NCBI RefSeq assembly: GCF_004353845.1
Contig: NZ_CP037864.1
Span: 2,604,001 to 2,668,000, forward strand
Direction: 5' to 3'
Origin: Citrobacter arsenatis
Lineage (GTDB): Bacteria; Pseudomonadota; Gammaproteobacteria; Enterobacterales; Enterobacteriaceae
Length of the DNA stretch: 64,000 nucleotides
Under the pieces are notes generated by a model, which saw only the letters and a program-made list of their open reading frames with translations, made no database searches and was not told where the DNA came from. Below are positions 59,319 through 64,000 of this stretch, in pieces. Made by a program: the position numbers and the translations under genes. Numbering within the stretch: the stretch's first letter is position 1; every line of letters starts with the position of its first letter.

Positions 59319-60762
59319 ACCCCTGCGTTTGCAGATACACCACCTGCGTTTGCAGGTATTCGTTCAGGCCGTGTTTACCATCAGCCCCGCCAATCCCGGA
59401 CTTACGCCAGCCAGCGTGGAAGCCCTGCATCGCCTCGAAGTTTTCACGATTAATATAGGTTTCGCCAAACTTCAGTCCCTTAATCGCTTTCATCGCCGTA
59501 TTCAGATTCTGCGTATAGATCGATGAGGTGAGACCGTAGTCGCTGTCATTCGCCATCGTCAGCGCCTGTTCCAGCGTATCAAACGCGACCACCGGCAGCA
59601 CCGGACCAAACGTCTCCTCGTGCATAATCGCCATCTCCTGGCGTACGTCTAACAGTAACGTCGGCGGATAGTAATAACCTTTGCCGGCAACGGCTTTACC
59701 GCCCAGCACCACTCTGGCCCCTTCCTGCACCGCTCGTGCGACTTTCTGCTCGACACGCGCCAGCGCAGCGGCATTAATCAGCGGTCCCATTGCAATATCA
59801 TTGCGCTCGGCCGGATTGCCAAACTGCACGGCTTTCATCGCCTCGCCCAGACGATTAACAAACTGATCATAGATACCTTTCTGAACGTACACGCGCTCGG
59901 CACAGTTGCACACCTGCCCGGTGTTGATCACGCGGGAGTCGACAATGGCCTTCACCGCCAGCTCGAGATCCGCATCATCCATCACAATCGCCGGTGCTTT
60001 ACCGCCCAATTCCAGACAAACCTTGGTGATATTTTTCGCCGCCGCGGCCATAATTTTCTCACCCGCACCGACGCTACCGGTCATACTCACCATGGCCACC
60101 TTCGGGTTTCCGGCCAGCTCCTGACCGACCGTTTCACCGCGTCCCAGCACCAGATTAAAGACTCCGCGCGGTAAGCCAATGTCATCAACAATTTTGGCAA
60201 AAGCGATGGCGTTATTCGGGGTGAATTCACTCGGCTTAATGACAATGGTATTGCCCGTCAACAATGCGGGAGCCAGTTTGCGGGCAATCAGGAAAAACGG
60301 GAAGTTCCACGGCAGAATGCCCGTAGTCACGCCCAGAGCACGTTTAAAAAGCAAAATATTCTCGCCCGGACGATCGCTTTGCAGGATCTCGCCTTCATAG
60401 CGACGTGCCCACTCCGCCATGTAATCGATATAGTCGGCGGTAAACGAGACTTCGACATCCGCCAGTTGCTGTATTTTTCCGCCCTCCGCCACAATCAGCG
60501 CACTGATTTCAACGGCTCGCTGGCGAATACCCGCAGAAATCTTGCGTAACCAGTTTGCCCGCTCAATGGCGGGCAGCGCCTCCCATTGCGGCTGAGCGCG
60601 CTGTGCGGCATCGATCGCTTTACGCGCATCTTCGGCACGACCATCGGGAATACGCGAGATAACCTCTTCCGTGGCCGGATTGACGACATCAATCCAGGCA
60701 TCATCGTGCCAGGTCACAAACTGCCCATCGATATACATAGGATGTTGTACGGGTACTGACAT
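59317..60762 (-). CDS. aldA: Lactaldehyde dehydrogenase AldA
   Basis: 481 residues from the ATG at 60762 with AGGAGA upstream. Aldehyde dehydrogenase fold: ILPWNFPFFLIARKLAPAL, SMTGSVGAGEKI, general base Glu251 (CLELGGKAP) and catalytic Cys285 (TGQVCNCAERV). AldA oxidises L-lactaldehyde to L-lactate and glycolaldehyde to glycolate with NAD+, in fucose and rhamnose catabolism. Starts at the same place in the aldA-cybB/ydcF order as E. coli. Confidence 0.95.
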   Translation of the reverse strand: MSVPVQHPMYIDGQFVTWHDDAWIDVVNPATEEVISRIPDGRAEDARKAIDAAQRAQPQWEALPAIERANWLRKISAGIRQRAVEISALIVAEGGKIQQLADVEVSFTADYIDYMAEWARRYEGEILQSDRPGENILLFKRALGVTTGILPWNFPFFLIARKLAPALLTGNTIVIKPSEFTPNNAIAFAKIVDDIGLPRGVFNLVLGRGETVGQELAGNPKVAMVSMTGSVGAGEKIMAAAAKNITKVCLELGGKAPAIVMDDADLELAVKAIVDSRVINTGQVCNCAERVYVQKGIYDQFVNRLGEAMKAVQFGNPAERNDIAMGPLINAAALARVEQKVARAVQEGARVVLGGKAVAGKGYYYPPTLLLDVRQEMAIMHEETFGPVLPVVAFDTLEQALTMANDSDYGLTSSIYTQNLNTAMKAIKGLKFGETYINRENFEAMQGFHAGWRKSGIGGADGKHGLNEYLQTQVVYLQTQG

Positions 60763-60961
60763 GCGGCTCTCCTGTAATTGATTTGTTTTTAACAAGTAAA
60801 ACTATTGTTAATTAATATCAATCATGCATGTCGCATTATGGCTGGAGTGGCTGTTCTGTGAGCGGCTTCATAAAAGCATCTGACAAAGTGAGGATGAAGG
60901 GAAAAAACAGGTGGGATTTCTGCCCGTTTGCCGCAAAACATCAACAAACGGGCAGCAGGAA

Positions 60962-61759
60962 TTACAGAGAGCGACTCTCCAGCAAGTCAGTCAGCGCGAT
61001 GTCATTTTGCAACTGCTGCCAGGCTTGCTCAACGTTCTGGGGAATATCAACATGGGCGATAAAATCGCGGCCGCAAGGCCCGTAGCCAGTTGCATCATCA
61101 CGCAGGCGTGGAAGCTCGCCGGTAATGAGAGAAAGGTAGCGATCTACTGACCACAAACCGTCTGCTGCTGGCACAAAATCCACGCCGTTTTGCTGTTGGG
61201 CCAGCTCAGGTATGAATCCAGGAAAACTCAGCCAACGCGGCGCATGCGGTTCATCGCGGGTTACGCGCTGAAACGTTGCCATCGTGCGACGTTGCATCGT
61301 GGGATCCTGCACCACAATGACAGTTTGAATGCTTTCTGTCGCCTGATTCAGTAATGCCCAGCTAAATCGGGCATTCTCACCGCAGTTTGTTGACTGGTCT
61401 TCCACCCAAATCTTCTCTCCCGGAATTTGCCAGAACTGATGAGCGATATCAGCCAGGATCGCCGCTTCCGCGCGTCCGGTGGTGCGAATGATGTTGTAGC
61501 GAGGATGCTCTGCTATCGCGTCGTACAGAAATCGTGTGGAGTGACCGATACCACCGCTAATCAACAAAGGAACCTGCTGCTCTTTGGCGATCAGACAGGC
61601 GGCGTCAATGGTCGGAATAACCGCGTTCCCTGCCAGAATCACGCAATCTGACTGAACGGTGATATTCCCCGTAAAATCATTCTGCGCCAACCATCGCCCT
61701 ACGGTATTTATAGCCGCAAGGGTGGTTGCGGCAAGTGTCGGAAACTGACTCATACTCAT
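60962..61759 (-). CDS. ydcF: YdcF, DUF218 alpha/beta protein
   Basis: 265 residues, close to E. coli YdcF. DUF218 features: CVILAGNAVIPTIDAACLIAK, LLISGGIGHSTRFLYDAI, EDQSTNCGENARFSWALL, VIVVQDPTMQRRTMATFQRV. E. coli YdcF binds S-adenosylmethionine; its reaction is unknown. Separated from aldA by ~200 bases. A REP element follows the start region upstream. Confidence 0.92.
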   Translation of the reverse strand: MSMSQFPTLAATTLAAINTVGRWLAQNDFTGNITVQSDCVILAGNAVIPTIDAACLIAKEQQVPLLISGGIGHSTRFLYDAIAEHPRYNIIRTTGRAEAAILADIAHQFWQIPGEKIWVEDQSTNCGENARFSWALLNQATESIQTVIVVQDPTMQRRTMATFQRVTRDEPHAPRWLSFPGFIPELAQQQNGVDFVPAADGLWSVDRYLSLITGELPRLRDDATGYGPCGRDFIAHVDIPQNVEQAWQQLQNDIALTDLLESRSL

Positions 61760-61787
61760 GACTCCTGGTGTTTATTCTTTACCGGGG

Positions 61788-61818
61788 ACAGATGCTGGAT
61801 GGCGGCTACGCTTATCCG
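61788..61818. repeat. REP element between hrpA and ydcF
   Basis: GATGCTGGATGGCGGCTACG followed by CTTATCCGGCATC (about 61787-61817) matches the enterobacterial REP consensus with GGAT/ATCC arms. Located between the ydcF start (61759) and the hrpA stop (61838). Confidence 0.75.
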
Positions 61819-61837
61819 GCATCTGTCCAGCACCGCG

Positions 61838-64000
61838 TTACCCTGTAATCTGCTCCATTGCTTGCAGAATACGTTTATCGGAGATTGGATACGGTGTACC
61901 AAGCTGCTGGGCAAAATAGCTGACGCGCAGCTCTTCTATCATCCAGCGAATCTCTTTGACATCGTCATCTTCCCGGCGCGCGGGCGGCAGCTTATTGAAC
62001 CACTGCTGCCAGGCCTGCTGCACGCTATCCACTTTCAACATCTGCGCACGGTCACGATGCGGGTCGATAGCCAGTTTTTCCAGACGTTTTTCGATAGCCT
62101 GCAAATAGCGCAACGTATCGCCCAAACGTTTGAAACCATTGCCGGTAACAAAACCACGGTACACCAGCCCGCCCATCTGCGCTTTGATGTCTGCAAGCCC
62201 CAGCGCCATGGTCATATCCACGCGCCCTTTCAGACGTTTGTTGATATTAAATACCGCGGTCAGGATCTGCTCGACCTGCTTCGCAATATCCACCACCGTA
62301 TCGTTCAGTTCAGCCCGCACTTTCTCATGCAGCGCGATAAAGCCTTCTTCGGTCCACACCGGACCGCCGTTGGCGTCAATTAACTGATCCACACCGCAGG
62401 AGATACAGTCGTCAATCAAATCCAGAACTTTACCGTACGGGTTAAAATACAATCCCAGCTTGGCTTTGTTGGGCAGTTTCTCATGCAAATATTTGATCGG
62501 GGATGGAATATTCAGCAACAACAGACGGCGTAAACCACACCACATCGCCTGCTGTTGCTCCAGCGGGTTATCAAACAGTTTGATAGCAACGCTGTCACGC
62601 TCATCCACCAACGCTGGCCACGCTTTGACCTTATAGTTACCGCGTTTTTGCTCGTAACTTTCCGGAAGCTGACCGAAGCTCCAGATGTGCAACCCGCTCT
62701 GTTCGATACCATCATCCGCCACCGCAGACAATGTTTCCTGAACTTTACCTTTCAGCGCATCTTTCAGATCCTGCAGCGAACGCCCTTCCTGCAGCTTCTT
62801 GTTTTTATCATCCACTACCCGGAAGGTGATTTTTAGGTGATCGGGCACCTGATCCCAGTGCCAGTCTTCGCGGTCAACGGTAACGCCGGTCATGCGACGC
62901 AGTTCACGCTCCAGCGAGTCCAGCAGTGGCAGTTCCAGCGGCGTGACGCGACCTAAAAACGCTTCGGCATAGTTCGGCGCAGGCACAAAGTTGCGTCGTA
63001 CCGGTTTCGGAAGCGACTTAATCAGGGCAATCACCAGTTCGCGGCGCAGCCCCGGGATTTGCCATTCAAAACCGCTTTCTTCGATCTGATTAAGCAGCGG
63101 GAGTGGAATATGCACGGTCACACCGTCCGCATCGGCTCCCGGTTCGAACTGATAGCTCAGGCGCAGTTTGAGATTGCCCTGATGCCAGAAGTTCGGGTAA
63201 TCCAGCTTACTGATTTTTTCCGCACCCTCTTTGATGAGCATGCTCTTTTCAAAGTTGAGCAGATCCGGCGTTTCGCGGCTGATCTTTTTCCACCAGCTGT
63301 CAAAGTGACGCGCAGAAACCACGTCATGGCTGATGCGCTGGTCGTAAAACTCAAACAGCGTCTCATCATCGACCAAAATGTCGCGACGACGCGATTTGTG
63401 CTCTAACTCTTCCACCTCAGCCCGTAGCTTCAAATTGTCACGGAAAAACGCATGGCGCGTTTGCCAGTCGCCTTCCACCAACGCATGGCGAATGAACAGT
63501 TCACGCGACAGCGCAGGATCAATCTGGCTGTAGTTCACCTTACGGGCCGCCACAATCGGTAAGCCGTAGACGGTGACCTTTTCCGTCGCCATCACCGCGC
63601 CCTGCGCACGTTCCCAGTGCGGCTCACTGTAAGAACGTTTGATCAGATGTTGGGCAACCGGCTCCACCCACTCAGGATCGATGCGGGCTGCAATACGTCC
63701 CCACAGGCGACTGGTTTCCACCAGCTCAGCCACCATCGTCCACTTCGGCGGTTTTTTAAATAGACCAGAGCCTGGGAAGATCGAGAAGCGAGCGTTACGC
63801 GCCCCGGTAAACTCCTGTTTATCGGTATCTTTCATCCCGATATGCGACAGTAACCCGGTCAGCAGCGCAACGTGGATTTCCCGATACTCAGCAGGTTCAC
63901 TGTTAACCGGAATCCCCAACTCTTTCACTACCTGGCGCAGTTGCGTGTAAATATCCTGCCACTCACGCACGCGCAGATAGTTCAGGAAATCCAGTTTGCA
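61838..64000 (-). CDS. hrpA: ATP-dependent RNA helicase HrpA, C-terminal part (5' end outside window)
   Basis: The frame is open from the right window edge to the stop at 61838-61840, over 710 residues, and the start lies beyond 64000. The sequence is the C-terminal region of HrpA (REWQDIYTQLRQVVKELGIPVNS, DILVDDETLFEFYDQRISHDVVSARHFDSWWKK, VGFRANTV-less DUF3418 region ending LRVSYFAQQLGTPYPISDKRILQAME). HrpA is a DEAH-box helicase that acts in ribosome/mRNA handling and rescue of stalled ribosomes. The DEAH helicase core is not visible in this window. Confidence 0.93.
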   Translation of the reverse strand, partial: CKLDFLNYLRVREWQDIYTQLRQVVKELGIPVNSEPAEYREIHVALLTGLLSHIGMKDTDKQEFTGARNARFSIFPGSGLFKKPPKWTMVAELVETSRLWGRIAARIDPEWVEPVAQHLIKRSYSEPHWERAQGAVMATEKVTVYGLPIVAARKVNYSQIDPALSRELFIRHALVEGDWQTRHAFFRDNLKLRAEVEELEHKSRRRDILVDDETLFEFYDQRISHDVVSARHFDSWWKKISRETPDLLNFEKSMLIKEGAEKISKLDYPNFWHQGNLKLRLSYQFEPGADADGVTVHIPLPLLNQIEESGFEWQIPGLRRELVIALIKSLPKPVRRNFVPAPNYAEAFLGRVTPLELPLLDSLERELRRMTGVTVDREDWHWDQVPDHLKITFRVVDDKNKKLQEGRSLQDLKDALKGKVQETLSAVADDGIEQSGLHIWSFGQLPESYEQKRGNYKVKAWPALVDERDSVAIKLFDNPLEQQQAMWCGLRRLLLLNIPSPIKYLHEKLPNKAKLGLYFNPYGKVLDLIDDCISCGVDQLIDANGGPVWTEEGFIALHEKVRAELNDTVVDIAKQVEQILTAVFNINKRLKGRVDMTMALGLADIKAQMGGLVYRGFVTGNGFKRLGDTLRYLQAIEKRLEKLAIDPHRDRAQMLKVDSVQQAWQQWFNKLPPARREDDDVKEIRWMIEELRVSYFAQQLGTPYPISDKRILQAMEQITG

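Overview
The window is chromosomal DNA of an enterobacterium. Gene content and order follow the E. coli/Salmonella ansP to hrpA segment (the ydc/ync region) almost gene for gene. The insertions (srfABC, a DppA-like binding protein, a CioAB-type oxidase, a family II pyrophosphatase, umuDC beside frmRA, a chaperone-usher fimbria) are closer to Citrobacter and Salmonella than to E. coli K-12. I infer a Citrobacter-like organism from remembered family sequences, not from a database search. I saw no rRNA, tRNA, insertion sequence, prophage or CRISPR array.

Layout: 1-7.5 kb holds the end of ansP, a DUF903 lipoprotein, Fur-box-linked yncE and yncD/pqqU, curA, an XRE-cupin regulator divergent from mnaT-ydcZ, and ydcY. 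7.5-16.3 kb is an accessory block: an orphan dipeptide-type binding protein divergent from the coupled srfABC operon, then the short genes ortT and yncL. 16.4-18.4 kb is an AraC regulator divergent from a Bcr-type MFS exporter. 18.6-25.7 kb is the ydcSTUV-patD polyamine/GABA-aldehyde operon and its MocR neighbour ydcR. 26.0-28.6 kb is a three-gene cyanide-insensitive-type bd oxidase operon (cioA, cioB, DUF2474) divergent from ydcR.

28.7-46.5 kb is mostly core: yncJ, rlhA, sutR and ydcO, an AraC/EamA exporter pair, ydcL, tehAB, ydcK, rimL, ydcH, opgD, ydcJ, a family II pyrophosphatase, ydcI and trg. 46.6-50.2 kb has frmRA (formaldehyde detoxification), a small membrane ORF, and umuDC behind a consensus LexA box. 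50.4-57.0 kb is a visibly AT-richer fimbrial island (pilin, chaperone, usher, adhesin) ending in an EAL phosphodiesterase and a LuxR-type regulator, with a 640-base AT-rich leader. 57.6-64 kb returns to core: cybB, a DUF1120 fimbrial-like gene that seems to have lost its start codon, aldA, ydcF and the 3' part of hrpA.

The strongest candidates for poorly described biology are srfABC (a membrane-anchored protein, an actin/Hsp70-fold ATPase-like protein and a degenerate P-loop protein), the fimbria with its built-in c-di-GMP and LuxR genes, and the ydcR/cioABX pair with repeated AACTGTT motifs between them.
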